Position numbers and translations under genes: made by a program. Positions 33,051-43,325 of a DNA stretch of 64,000 nt are shown in pieces. The stretch's first letter is position 1; each line of letters starts with the position of its first letter. The DNA lies in contig OZ251225.1 of assembly GCA_965240325.2 (NCBI GenBank), positions 186,001-250,000 on the forward strand, given 5' to 3'. Below the pieces are notes generated by a model. The model worked only from the letters and a program-made list of their open reading frames with translations. It did no database searches and was not told where the DNA came from. This DNA comes from Rebecca billardiae RCC1528 (taxonomy: Eukaryota > Haptophyta).

Positions 33051-33470
33051 TAGGCTGTCCGACTCTACACTGCTGTGTAGAGGCTGCCGAAAGTCTGCTC
33101 TAGCGGGACCCCCGCGCACTGGGGTCGTTCCGGGCGCGAGCTCGGCGGGGACGTGGCGAGCGGGTCGGCGCGCGCCGTGGGCTGGGTGTGCGATTTTACC
33201 AACGTATCGGTCGACCTGACCCTCCCCGTCGCGCCGCTCTTGCCCTCGTGGCCTCTCTTCCCCCCAACACGGGTGCGCGCAGCCGCTTGAACAGCCTGGC
33301 TGCAGGTCGTTCACAGACGGCAGGCCGCGTGCAACCTGCGCGGGTGAAGAGGGGTGGCTTGTTGCGTGGTTACGCGGCTGACGCCCGTGTGTGGCCTTGC
33401 GAGCCTTTGTGTGCGAGGTTACTTGCCCACATCTGCTCTCGCGTGTCATGCGCGCGTGCAACGAACACTA
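33051..33470. repeat. Left terminal inverted repeat of MULE-type element
   Basis: Inverse of 34652-35074. The outermost ~45 bp have diverged, and the remainder differs only by scattered substitutions. Confidence 0.9.
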
Positions 33471-34651
33471 TGCCGTATGCGACCGCAGCAGCCGAGGCCA
33501 CTGCCACTGGCTATCCACGTCGCGCGCGAGATCGTCGACATTCTGACGGGCTCGCATCCAGGCGAGTGCAAGTGCGCGCGCTGCGTTACGTTCCTCCCGT
33601 CCACTGGAGGTGTGCACTGTGAAGCGGAGTCCAGCAGCCAAAACGACATGGGCATCTGACTCGTCATTCGTGTCAACCTGTGACGACGGGCATCGCGCCA
33701 GGCTGAGAGGCCAGTGCCCAGGATAGCTCGGGTGATGGGGCACCGCACGTCTGATCATCGGATGGCAGATGAAGTCAGCAACGTACTAGATCAAGCGTCG
33801 GCTTGTCCACGTCGCCGGCGCGGTGTGCGCACTCTCCTGCTGCCGCTGCTGCACTACAGCGCTACTGTACTCTGACAATTATAGGATTTAAAGACACATC
33901 AGGTATGAGGACGCAGCTCTCCTGATTCGTCTGTCGAAGTACTGATTGGAGGCGGAGGATGTGAGCGCGTTAGCCGCGGATGAGGGAGTCGTCGCCGATG
34001 CTGATCACTGAGATGCCGCGCGCTGTGACTTGCAGTCGTCGGTCGTCACGCCGTTGCCGCCGTCGGACGGTCGGTCCCGGCTGACGAGTGACGGTCCGAG
34101 TTGATGCAGTAAGCTAGTGAGAGTAGTCTGCGTGGATGCTCACGCCAGCCGCCGGTGCGGTCGGGGATGGCGCTCACCCTAGCCGTGGGGGAGGTAGTCG
34201 GCCTGGCCGGCGGGCGGGGTTGCTCAATATTCGTTTCTTTTAATATTTTATTCATCGCCGTGGATTTAATTTTAAACCCGGCCACGCTAACGACATGACC
34301 TTGTGGCGCGTTGCGTCGGAGAACGGGACGGCAGCCTGCCCGCTCGGAGCGTGCTTGTACGCCACAAGCATGCGGGCGACGATGCTTGATGATTCCCACT
34401 CTCGCACCGGAGCTGTGAGTCTGTGTAACACAGTGACGCGGGAGCCGAGGGTGACTCGACGGGCAACTTCAGGAATGCACCTGCCAGAAGCACTGCCTTC
34501 AATATCAAGCACGCAGATGGCAAAGACGAAGGCCACAAGCATGCGACAGAACATGTTAACGATATGGCGTCACCGTCTTAGTGCCTGCAGTGGCCCCACG
34601 CTGGCCCAGCTGGCAGCAGGTGGACAAGCGCAAGCGCAGCGGAGATCCGAT

Positions 34652-35074
34652 GGTGTACGTTACACGCGCGCATGACACGCGAGAGCGGATGTGGGCAAGT
34701 AATCTCGCACACAAAGGCTCGCAAGGCCACATATGAGCGTCAGCCACGCAACCACGCAACAAGCCACCCCTCTTCACCCGCGCAGGTTGCACGCGGCCCG
34801 CCGTCTGTGAACGACCTGCAGCCAGGCTGTTCAAGCGGCTGCGCGCACCCGTGTTGGGGGGAAGAGAGGCCGCGAGGGCAAGAGCGGCGCGACGGGGAGG
34901 GTCAGATCGACCGATACGTTGGTAAAATCGCGCACCCAGCCCGCGGCGCGCACCGACCCGCTCGCCACGTCCCCGCCGAGCTCGCGCCCAGTGCAGCCCC
35001 AGTGCGCGGGGGTCCCGCTAGAGCAGACTTTCGGCAGGCCCCCCGTAGCCAGCGGAGGGGGGCCGGACAGGCTA
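34652..35074. repeat. Right terminal inverted repeat of MULE-type element
   Basis: Inverse of 33051-33470. The similarity ends abruptly on the inner side near GGTGTACGTTAC (34652-34663). Confidence 0.9.
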
Positions 35075-35085
35075 AAAGAGACGCA

Positions 35086-36604
35086 CACAGGTGTGCATGC
35101 ATGCACACAGCTCAGGCAGGCGAGATGAACGGGTGCCTGAGCCGGGTTGGTAGAACTCGTCAACTCGAAGCAGATTAATAGCGGAGGGCACCAGCCGAAA
35201 TGAACACAATAGCAGGCTGTACGTACTTTAGTCTGATGCGTACTTATCATCATCAGCATCATTAATGATGATGATGATACATCAGTACAATCGTTATTGA
35301 ACCTGCTGCCCTTGATCGGTTGATGGCTGTGACATCAGTCATCACACAGTCACACATAACCGTACTACGTAATTCTATGTGCGAATCAAGGCCTATGGCC
35401 GGCCATGACCGATGATATTGGCCGCTAGGCGGCCATGGCCGATGGTTAGCGGTCGACCATCCATCTCTGGCCGATGGGTATTGGCCGATGGCCGTCCGGC
35501 GGCCGGACCGCCGTACTCGTAGGCCGCGCCGGACGGCACGGCCACGGCGCCGGCGCGTGATGGCCGCGTGAGCACGCCGCGCGGGCTGCAGCACTGTCCG
35601 ACTCTGCACGGTCGTCGTAGTTCGAGAGGGCGGCCCCGGGGCTCGGCCGACCCAACTGGTGGACTTGTTGAGCCCCAGTGGCGGTCTCGACCGAGCTTGG
35701 CAGGTGTGTGTGTGTGCCTAGGTGTAGTGTGTTAATCTGATATATACAGGCGACTATGATGTCTATTGCGATGTATTTGCCGATTCTGCGCGCCGGCCCG
35801 GCGAGTGAAGGACGCGAGGTGCAGCAGGTGGCGAGCCCGGCGAGACTCCGAGGGCGAGTCAGCGGCCGCACCCGCGCCCGCGACCGCGCCCACGCCCGCG
35901 CCCACGACCCCTACCTACTTCCGTGCCACGGCTCGCGCTTGCACTGCCAGCAGCGCTGCTGCATCGTCTCACGCAGACCACGTCTGCCGACGCGGCGACT
36001 GCGGCAGCCTCGCGGCGAGCGGACGAGCGGTGGCTGCCGCAGCACAGTAGTCGGCTGCAAGCTGAGCTTCTGCGACGAGATCATGCCCAGACAGAGTCAA
36101 GCCGACCTCGTTGGGGTACCATACGTTCTGCCCGTCAGTGGTGAATCATCTTTTGCCGAAAAAGAAAAAGGGATGAATGAATATATATATGTATTCATTT
36201 ATTCATTTATTCGTCGTAGTCGGCCACTGGCCGATGAACGGGCAAAAGTGGGCATCCTGTGGCCGACGGGTTGGCCGACGCCCGTCGAGGCTTGATTCGC
36301 ACACAGCTACTCGTATGGCCCATTGGCCCGCAAGCTATGGCGTCACTGACAATGACATGCATGCAGTCGGACTCGCCAGGCGGACAACTGTGAAGGAGTC
36401 GTAGCGGTCACTCGGTAGTGACAGTGTGCCTGACTGTTGTCGCCCCGGCGGAGCGTGACGCCAGTGCAAGAGGGGGCGATTCCCGCTGAATGAACCCGCG
36501 GTCCCGCCCCCATCGCGCGCCTCCGTTCGCTCAGCCGCTCTGCCCGCGGCCCCGGGGTGACTGTCACTGTGGCTGTGCCTCGCGCGAGTACTCGCGAGTG
36601 GAAC
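35086..36604. other. Intergenic, original bestrophin upstream region and LRR gene 3' side
   Basis: 1.5 kb with an ATCATC/GATGAT near-palindrome around 35249-35279, a patch rich in GGCCGATGG/GGCCGCTAGG words (35395-35500), a short TG run near 35705 and an ATGAATGAATATATAT patch at 36172-36210. No credible gene. The pre-insertion promoter of the bestrophin gene should lie at its left end. Confidence 0.45.
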
Positions 36605-39600
36605 TCACTGGTCGGTGGCGGTGGGCAGCGCGTCGTCGGGCGCGGCGCGCACGAGCAGCGCGCGCAGCGAGCGCGACGTGCGCAGCGCCGTGGCGAGCGC
36701 CGCGCCCTCGCCCTCCGCGCCCGGGCGGTCGTGCACCGCGTCGACGAACGCGAGCGCGCGCCGCCGCCTGACCGCGTGCGCGAGCTCGTCCGTCGCCTGC
36801 TGCGTCAGGTTGGGCGAGTCGACGCGGAGCACGCGCAGCGCGAAGGTGTCGCGCAGCATGCCGGCGAGCGCGACGGCGCCCTGCTCGCCCACGCGGTTCC
36901 GGTCGAGCGAGAGCGTCGTGAGCGTCGTGTTGGTGCGCAGCGCGCGCGCGAACGCCTCCGCGCCCGCCTCGGCGACCTTGTTGGAGCCGAGGTCGAGCTC
37001 CTGCAGCGTGCGGTTCTCCGAGCCGAGGCTGGCGGCGAGGGCGAGCGCGCCGACGTCGGTGATGCGGTTGGCGCGGACGGAGAGCTCGAGCAGCGCGTCG
37101 TTGAACGAGAGCGCCGCGGCGAGCGAGCGCAGCCCGTCGTCGCCCACGCGGTTCGCGTCGAGGTAGAGCGCGCGCAGGCCGTGGTCCATCTTGAGAGCCT
37201 CGGCGAGCGCGTCCACGCCGGCCGCGCTGATGCGGTTGCCCGAGATGTGCAGCTCGCGGAGGGAGCCGTGCGCGCGCATGCCCGAGGCGATGGCGAAGGC
37301 GGCGTCGTCGAAGAGGTTGCACTGCCCCGCGTGCAGCACGCGCAGCGTGTTGTTCAGCGCGAGCGCCTCGTTGAGCTGCTCGGCGAACGAGTCGTCGGCG
37401 AGATTGCCCGAGATATCGAGCTGCCGCACCGAGCGGTTCTCCTGCAGCGCGCGCGCGAGCGTCGACACGTCGACAAAGGGGAGCTGGCAGAGCGCGACGT
37501 CGAGCTCGGTGAGCGTGGTCGAGCGCTCGAGCGCGCGCATGAACGCGTCGGCCACGCCGCCGTTCCCCACCTGGTTCACGCCCATCTTGAGCGAGAGCAG
37601 CGACTTGTTGCGCTCGAGCGACTCTGCGATGCGGCGCGCGCCGGCCGCGCGCACGCCGGTCGCCGAGATGTCGAGGCGCTCGAGCGAGACGCCGCGCGCC
37701 TCGAGCGCGTCCGCGAGCGCGATCACGCCGCGGTCGCCGCACGGCGTGTTCCCGTCCAGCCGCAGCTCGCGCAGCCCGCAGCCCCCCTTGATCGCGCCGG
37801 CGATGTGCGCCGCGCCCTCGTCGCCGATCGAGTTGCGGTCGAGCCGCAGCGAGCGCAGCCGGCACGCGGGCGCGCGCATGAAGCGGCCGATGGCGGTGGC
37901 GCCCTTGTCGGTGATCTGGTTGCGGCGCAGGCCGAGCGCGCGGAGCTCGCCCGGGCTGCGCGTGAACGCCTCCGCCAGCGCGCTCGCGCCCTCGTCCGCC
38001 ACCGCGTTCTCGGACAGGTCGAGCACGCGCAGCGTGTTGTTCTCGTCGAGCGCGGCCGCGAAGTCGAGCACGCCCTCGTCGCCGAGCGCGTTGGCGCGCA
38101 GGTAGAGCTCGTGCAGGAAGCGGTTGGTCTTGAGCGCCTCGGCGAGGGGCGCGCCGTGCGCGGGGGTGAGGTGGCGGCGCACCGCGTCGAGCGCGCGCAC
38201 CGTCTCGTCCCGCCGCAGCATCGCCGCGAGGATGCGCGCGTCCGCCACCGAGGGCGCGGGCGGCCACGAGCCGACCAGCAGCGGGTGCTTGCCCGCCACG
38301 ATCACCTCGCCCACCGTGCCGCCCGCGGCGAGGGCGGCGACGAGGGCGTCGAGGCCGGCGCCGACCGGGACGTCGCGCAGCGCGATCGCGCGCACGAGCC
38401 CGAGCCGCGTCTCGTCGAGCGGCGGGTCGCCCGCCAGCTCGAACGCGAAGCGCCAGAACGGGCGGCGCGCCCTGAGCGCGCGGTAGGCCTGCCGCAGCAG
38501 GTGCTGCAGCACGGAGAGCGCGGACAGGGCGAGGGAGGTGGCGAGCAGGCCCCAGAGCACGCCGGAGCCGCCGCCGCCGCCGCCGTCCGCCTCGCCGAGC
38601 AGCCGCGAGCTGTCCGAGCCCGCGCGCGTCGCGACGGCGGCGCTGTCGTCGGCCACGTCGGTGGCGTTGGCGGGCGCGGCCTCGTCCGCCTCGCCGCCCC
38701 CGGCGGCGGCGGCGGCGGCGGCGGCGCGGTCGGCGGCGAGGACGATCGCGACGACGACGAGGCCGGGGAGCGCCTGGAAGAGCGCGTGCACGGCGTAGCG
38801 CGACGTGCGGTACGCCGCGAGGAACGCCTCGAGGTCCGGGCGCAGGTCCAGCCGCGCCAGCCGGTGCGCGGTGAGCGTGCGCACCGGCAGCAGCAGGTCC
38901 AGCAGCGGCACGATCAGCGGCCCGGCGAGCACGAAGGCGGAGAGGTCGGACCAGCCGCGCGAGCGCTCGCGCCGGGCCCAGCTGAGCTCGGCGCCGAGGC
39001 AGTGCATCCGCCCGCGCCGCCCGCGCCCGCACATCGGCGTCGACTTGCCCCGGATGCGCGCGACGTGCCGCACGAGCAGCGCGTACGTCAGCCCGAGCTG
39101 CAGCAGCACCAGCCCGCCCAGCACGGCCGCGGGCACGAGCTGCGCGTGCAGGAGGAAGGCGACGATGAGGTAGATGTGCAGGCCATAGTCCGCGAGGAAG
39201 AGAAGCTGCTCGTACACCAGCCGCGCGCGCGCCAGCGCCGGGTGCGAAGGCTCCTCCGCAGGCGTCGCCTCGTCGTCCGCCGGCCGCTTGAACGACTCCT
39301 CCTCGGCCGCCTCCTCGTCGACGGGCCCGGCGGGCACGTACGGCGGGCTCGATCCGCCGAGGAGAAACGGGATGGAGAAGCGCCGCTCGCTCCCCCCCGC
39401 GACGCTGGGGAGGCTGCTGCCCATGCGGTTGAGCGAGCCGGGCAGGAAGATGGTCGAGCGGCGCCGGTCGGCCGGCGTCCCGTCCACAGAGGACATGCCG
39501 CGCACCCTCGCAATGAAGCTGTCTTGCCCCTTGGTGCCTTCGGACGAGAGCACGCTGTCGTCATCGTCGTCGCCCTTCTTCGCCGGCTTCGAGCCGCAGG

Positions 39601-39607
39601 CACCCAT
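36605..39607 (-). CDS. Membrane-anchored leucine-rich-repeat (ribonuclease-inhibitor type) protein
   Basis: Single exon, 1,000 aa. The N-terminus MGACGSK has Gly2 and Cys4, a dual myristoylation/palmitoylation-like signal. Hydrophobic segments follow at about 133-190 (YGLHIYLIVAFLLH, VPAAVLGGLVLLQLGLTYAL), 225-245, 282-300 and 350-370, the last flanking a Gly/Ala-rich loop. Their arrangement loosely recalls an XK-related membrane domain, but I would not insist on it. From ~495 to ~945 there are roughly fourteen 28-residue repeats of the ribonuclease-inhibitor class, for example LRVLDLSENAVADEGASALA and LRALYLDANRVGDDGLRSLA. Known: such repeats form a horseshoe for protein binding. Inferred: membrane-tethered receptor or scaffold with a cytosolic LRR face. 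Divergent from the glycosyltransferase gene. Confidence 0.85.
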   Translation of the reverse strand: MGACGSKPAKKGDDDDDSVLSSEGTKGQDSFIARVRGMSSVDGTPADRRRSTIFLPGSLNRMGSSLPSVAGGSERRFSIPFLLGGSSPPYVPAGPVDEEAAEEESFKRPADDEATPAEEPSHPALARARLVYEQLLFLADYGLHIYLIVAFLLHAQLVPAAVLGGLVLLQLGLTYALLVRHVARIRGKSTPMCGRGRRGRMHCLGAELSWARRERSRGWSDLSAFVLAGPLIVPLLDLLLPVRTLTAHRLARLDLRPDLEAFLAAYRTSRYAVHALFQALPGLVVVAIVLAADRAAAAAAAAGGGEADEAAPANATDVADDSAAVATRAGSDSSRLLGEADGGGGGGSGVLWGLLATSLALSALSVLQHLLRQAYRALRARRPFWRFAFELAGDPPLDETRLGLVRAIALRDVPVGAGLDALVAALAAGGTVGEVIVAGKHPLLVGSWPPAPSVADARILAAMLRRDETVRALDAVRRHLTPAHGAPLAEALKTNRFLHELYLRANALGDEGVLDFAAALDENNTLRVLDLSENAVADEGASALAEAFTRSPGELRALGLRRNQITDKGATAIGRFMRAPACRLRSLRLDRNSIGDEGAAHIAGAIKGGCGLRELRLDGNTPCGDRGVIALADALEARGVSLERLDISATGVRAAGARRIAESLERNKSLLSLKMGVNQVGNGGVADAFMRALERSTTLTELDVALCQLPFVDVSTLARALQENRSVRQLDISGNLADDSFAEQLNEALALNNTLRVLHAGQCNLFDDAAFAIASGMRAHGSLRELHISGNRISAAGVDALAEALKMDHGLRALYLDANRVGDDGLRSLAAALSFNDALLELSVRANRITDVGALALAASLGSENRTLQELDLGSNKVAEAGAEAFARALRTNTTLTTLSLDRNRVGEQGAVALAGMLRDTFALRVLRVDSPNLTQQATDELAHAVRRRRALAFVDAVHDRPGAEGEGAALATALRTSRSLRALLVRAAPDDALPTATDQ

Positions 39608-40004
39608 CGCTCGCTGCGGGCGGGCGGCTCAAGTTTCGGGGGTAGGCGTCGGAGCTGGCTCGCGACGACGAATAAAGGGGCGCGCGGCGCCCGCTGCGCG
39701 GGCTCGCTGCTGCTTTGAACAACAGGACTGCTCTCAGCCAAGGGCGGTGCTCGCGGCGGCGGCGGCAGCTCGCAACCACGCGCAGCTGCAACGGGCGACC
39801 ACTTTCATATTATTATATTACCCGGCCAACGCCGCACGCGCCTTTATTCGCCGTAATCATTGGGCAATCTCGTAGCGGAGATAGCTCGAAAGTGATTCAT
39901 AATATCGTGACGAGTGCGCAGCGCCCAACCGCTTGAACCGATATTCAAGCGGCGCTTTCTAGGCGAGTCCTGCGGCAGAGGGTCCGGATTCGCCCGAGCG
40001 CGCG
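39608..40004. promoter_or_regulatory. Divergent promoter, LRR gene / glycosyltransferase
   Basis: 397 bp with an AT-richer centre (TTCATATTATTATATTA near 39807). Likely bidirectional promoter. Confidence 0.5.
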
Positions 40005-40924
40005 ATGGCGACGGCCCTTCCGTCGGCGCGGGGTAGGTGTGCCGTATCCAGCCTGAGCCGCGCGACGCCGCGCGCGCTCGAGGCCGGCGGCGCGGTGGAG
40101 GAGGGCACACGCGACGTTGCCGCTGGCCGCCCACGCCCGCCTCGCCCGCGCGGCGGCGCGCGCTCCGCCACCCGGCACCGGCGGCTGCTCGCCCTCGCGC
40201 TCGCGCTCGGTGGCGGCGGCGCGCTCACACTCGCGTGGCGGCGCAGCGCGCGCGTGGGCGCGGGCACAGGCGTGTGCGCGTGCGACGAGGGCGCGCCGCC
40301 GCCGTACGAGGTGCACTGGCGCCTGCCCGTCGGCTGCGACTTCTCCGGCTTCTTCTCGGAGGTGGTGGGCGGGTACCTGCCCGCGCTCGCGCCGCGCATG
40401 CGGCTGCGGCTCGTGCACGGCGGCTGCCCGGACGAGTTCCTCGGGACGAAGCTGACGCCGACGGAGGCGGAGGCGTACTCGATCGCGCAGATCACCGACG
40501 AAGACGCCGAGCCGCTCGCCCGCGGCTCCATCCGCGTCGAGCACGGCGACCCGTGCACGATGGCGGAGTGGTCGCAGCTGCAGCCCGCGCACAGGCCCGC
40601 CGCCGTGGTGAGCCGCTCGATGAGCGAGGGCGCGCTCGGGGACGAGCAGGCGATGTGCCTCAACGCCGCGGCGGACGAGGCGTGGGTCCCCACCGCGTGG
40701 CACGCCGCCGTCTTCCGAGAGGCCGGCGTCACCATCCCTGTCCACGTGCTGCCTGAGGCGGTGGACACGGACCTGTTCCGCCCGCACCTGTCCCGCCCGC
40801 ACGCGCCGCTGCCCGAGCGAGCGCGCGCGGGGCGCAGGGGGCGCGCTCGGAGCGCACGCGCGGACGCGCCGCTGGGCGCGCGCGCGGCGTGGCCCAGGCG
40901 AGCCGCCCGCGCTGATGACGACGC

Positions 40925-40987
<63 letters not shown>

Positions 40988-42017
40988 TGGCGGCGCGGAC
41001 GGGCAGGGCGCCCAGGGCGGCGCGGACGGCGCCGACCGCCGTGGCGACGGCCGCGGCGACGGCGCGGCCGGCGCCATCGCGGAGGGCGGTGCAGCCGATA
41101 ACGACGAGGGCGAGGCCGGCGGCGCGCGTCCGCGTGCCGCCGCTGCACGGCGGGCCCTCGGCGCGGGTGGCACGAGCGAAGACGACGCGGCCACCGAGCG
41201 CTATCTCAGCGCGTGCGCGTGCGCGGCCGACCCGAGCGCGCGCGCGGCGCGGCTCAGCCTCGTGCACCGCGCGGCGAAGCGGCGCCGGGCGCAGGCACGC
41301 GCGCAGCCGCTCCCGCCGCCGCCGTACGCGCGGCAGCCGTCGCGCTTCGCCTTCGTCTCCGTCTTCAAGTGGGAGTACCGCAAGGGGCCCGACGTGCTGC
41401 TGCGCGCGTACTGGCGAGCGTTTGGCGAGGGCAGCGGCGCGCCGCCCGCCGTGCTCGTGCTGCGCACGTGGGTGCCGCCGTGGGAGGAGGGGCCGCCGAG
41501 CGCGGCCGAGCGGTTGGCCGAGGCGGCCGCGGAGTTCGGGGCGGATGGGCAGGCGCCGCGCACGCTGGACGAGCTGCCGCCCGTCGTGCTCGTCGAGCGC
41601 GAGCTCAGCCGCGCCGAGCTGGCCGCGCTGTATCGCTCCGCAGACGCGTTCGTGCTGCCCACGCGCGGCGAGGGCTGGGGGCTGCCCGCGGTCGAGGCGA
41701 TGGCGAGCGGCCTGCCGGCGATCGTGACGAACTTCTCGGGCCCGACCGCCTTTGTGCGCGCGGGGAGCGCGCTGCCGCTGCCCTGCGCCGAGCTGCTCCC
41801 CACCGGGCAGTGCGAGCCGGACGGTCGCGCGCTCGAGGCGGCGATGCGGCAGCTCGCCGCCGACCGCGAGCGCGCGGCCGCGATGGGCCGCGCTGCACGC
41901 CGCGCCGTCGTGCGCGCCTTCTCCGCCGAGCGCGTCGCGGAGCAGATCGAGGCGCGCGTGCGCGCCCTCAGCGCCGAGCTCGTGGCGCGTGGCCGGCTGC
42001 CGCCGCCGAGGGGCTAG
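40005..42017 (+). CDS. GT4-type glycosyltransferase, Golgi type II membrane protein
   Basis: Single exon, 670 aa. An N-terminal basic tail and one hydrophobic segment at 61-78 (LLALALALGGGGALTLAW) suggest type II topology with a lumenal enzyme. The GT-B fold is split by an insert. The first half covers about 90-270 (VHWRLPVGCDFSGFFSEVVG ... ADEAWVPTAWHAAVFREAGV). An insert follows with an uninterrupted acidic run of about 21 Asp (~306-326) and a Gly/Ala-rich stretch. The second half begins FAFVSVFKWEYRKGPDVLLR and carries the nucleotide-sugar signature GEGWGLPAVEAMASGLPAIV (~553-572), with the E...E pair typical of family 4 retaining enzymes. Acceptor and sugar unknown. The stop is followed ~140 nt later by an AATAAA-like sequence. 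Confidence 0.9.
40915..40987 (+). repeat. (GAC)n coding microsatellite, poly-Asp
   Basis: Over twenty GAC codons in a row inside the glycosyltransferase gene. Confidence 0.95.
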
Positions 42018-42199
42018 CTGTGAGGACCTGCGCCGACGGAGCGGCCGGCCCGCCCGGCCGCCGCGCCCTGCACTCTGCACTCAGTGTCCGACAGCCTGCC
42101 CTGCTACTATCCCATTCCCGCCTATATATATTTTCCTTTTATTTAACAAATAATAATAATAAACCTCTCTCTCTCTCTCTCTCTCTGGCTCTCTCAGTG

Positions 42200-42239
<40 letters not shown>

Positions 42240-42980
42240 GTCGCGTCATCACTATTCACTGCTGCTAGCTAGCGCAATACTTATTATTATACTACGACTA
42301 CGTAACTACGTACTCCGCGAGCAGAGTCCGGAGGACGCGGAGGAGTATGATGACCTGGCGACGAAGTATTTACTAATAATATAAATAATAACGCGGAAGT
42401 ACGCGATATATATATTACGACGATAATAACGACGTGGTGTAAGCTAGCCTGCGGGATGGCGCCGAGATTGCGGTCGCAGAGGCGCACCACTGTCCACTGG
42501 CGTCGTCACAAATTCAATCACTGACGACACCGCGCCCCGGCGCCGCGCCGCCCGTCATCGCCTCGGTGTCCGAGTCGATGAGCAGTCGGCGCCTCGCGGT
42601 CCGGAGGCCCGGCGAGCCTGATGGACCGCGCGGGCTGCTCCGCGAGGCGGCGGCGTCTCGGGCGCGGCGGTCGGCTGTCGCCGTCGGCGGCCGCGGCGTC
42701 GGCGTCTGAGGGGAGAGTGCGCCGCCCGGTGTCAAATGAAGCTGCCGCATGGATGGAGAACAGCAGTGATGAGCGTTGATCCCGGACGCATTCACGCGCC
42801 ACGCAGACGCGGTAGCTCACGTGCAAGCTCCTCGGGGTGATGCTAGTAGCCGTGGCATGTCATCACCACTTTGATCCAGGGTCAGCGCCGCCGAGTCGCC
42901 TGCCGCAGGTCGCCTGCCGCAGTCGGCCGGTGCTGCGTCCAAGAGCGGTGTGCATCAGCTAGTTGTCCGAGACAAAGTCG
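42018..42980. other. Convergent intergenic region with CT repeat
   Basis: Between the converging glycosyltransferase and SCOC genes. CT dinucleotide tracts lie at about 42162-42186 and 42198-42236, with AT-rich DNA on both sides. No gene seen. Confidence 0.55.
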
Positions 42981-43325
42981 TCAGGTGGGCCCTTGCGCAC
43001 GGCTGTCCACGTGATTCCTCCTACCGATGCCGCCAATATTGGGCAGGCGAGGCGCGCGCAGCACCCCCTTCGGCCGCACCGGCTGCGTCACGGCCATGTG
43101 GTTGGTGCTGACGGTGTGCATCAAGTTGTCCACGTACTCGGCCAGCACGCTGTTGCGCTCGTCGAGCCGGCTGTTCTCACCCTGCACGTCGGCGAGATCG
43201 CGCGTGACCTCATCGAGCTCCTCCTGCAGCGCGAGCACGCGCGCGATCGCGGCCTGGCGCTGCGCCTCAGCATCCTCATGCACATCTTCTTCTGGCCCCG
43301 AGCCCGGGGCGTCGGCCGCCTCCAT
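42981..43325 (-). CDS. SCOC: SCOC-like short coiled-coil protein
   Basis: Single exon, 114 aa from the ATG at 43325. The central ~60 residues form a heptad coiled coil (IARVLALQEELDEVTRDLAD, then VQGENSRLDERNSVLAEYVDNLM). The ending NSVLAEYVDNLM matches the strongly conserved NQVLGQYIENLM of animal SCOC, and the overall size and position also fit. Known: SCOC is a Golgi/trans-Golgi protein that binds ARL1 and takes part in membrane traffic and autophagy. The C-terminal ~35 residues are basic and divergent. The frame continues upstream without a stop, but the ATG at 43325 gives the family-like N-terminus. Lies 390 bp from the divergent MYND gene. Confidence 0.82.
   Translation of the reverse strand: MEAADAPGSGPEEDVHEDAEAQRQAAIARVLALQEELDEVTRDLADVQGENSRLDERNSVLAEYVDNLMHTVSTNHMAVTQPVRPKGVLRAPRLPNIGGIGRRNHVDSRAQGPT

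Larger units (their letters stand above)
33051..35075. mobile_element. Non-autonomous Mutator-like (MULE-type) transposable element
   Basis: Long terminal inverted repeats: 33051-33470 and 34652-35074 are near-identical when one is reversed, with outermost bases TAGGCTGTCCG versus TAGCCTGTCCG. The element is flanked by a direct 10-bp duplication AAGAGACGCA at 33041-33050 and 35076-35085. Known: very long inverted repeats with 9-11 bp target duplications are characteristic of Mutator-like elements. The 1.2 kb interior shows no transposase. A 100-codon minus frame (34554-34252) starting MFCRMLVAFVFAICVLD is the only notable frame and may be captured host sequence or chance. Insertion is 30 bp upstream of the bestrophin start. 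Confidence 0.88.

Noticed and set aside
33033-35178. Two similar ~140-codon ORFs (one on each strand) at 33461-33033 and 34672-35178, apparently a duplicated gene
   Set aside because: The similarity is at DNA level and explained by the terminal inverted repeats of the transposable element, including its outer ends.
35249-35280. ATCATC...GATGAT near-palindrome as terminator or CRISPR-like repeat
   Set aside because: Imperfect trinucleotide slippage sequence; no spacer-repeat pattern and no adjacent gene end.
36557-39718. 1,053-codon plus-strand frame opposite the LRR gene
   Set aside because: Arg/Val/Ala/Glu-rich mirror of the LRR repeats; apparent periodicity comes from the sense-strand repeats.
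40915-40987. Suspected frameshift or assembly error in the glycosyltransferase at the GAC run
   Set aside because: The frame is open and domain-bearing on both sides in the same register, so it is a codon expansion, not a break.
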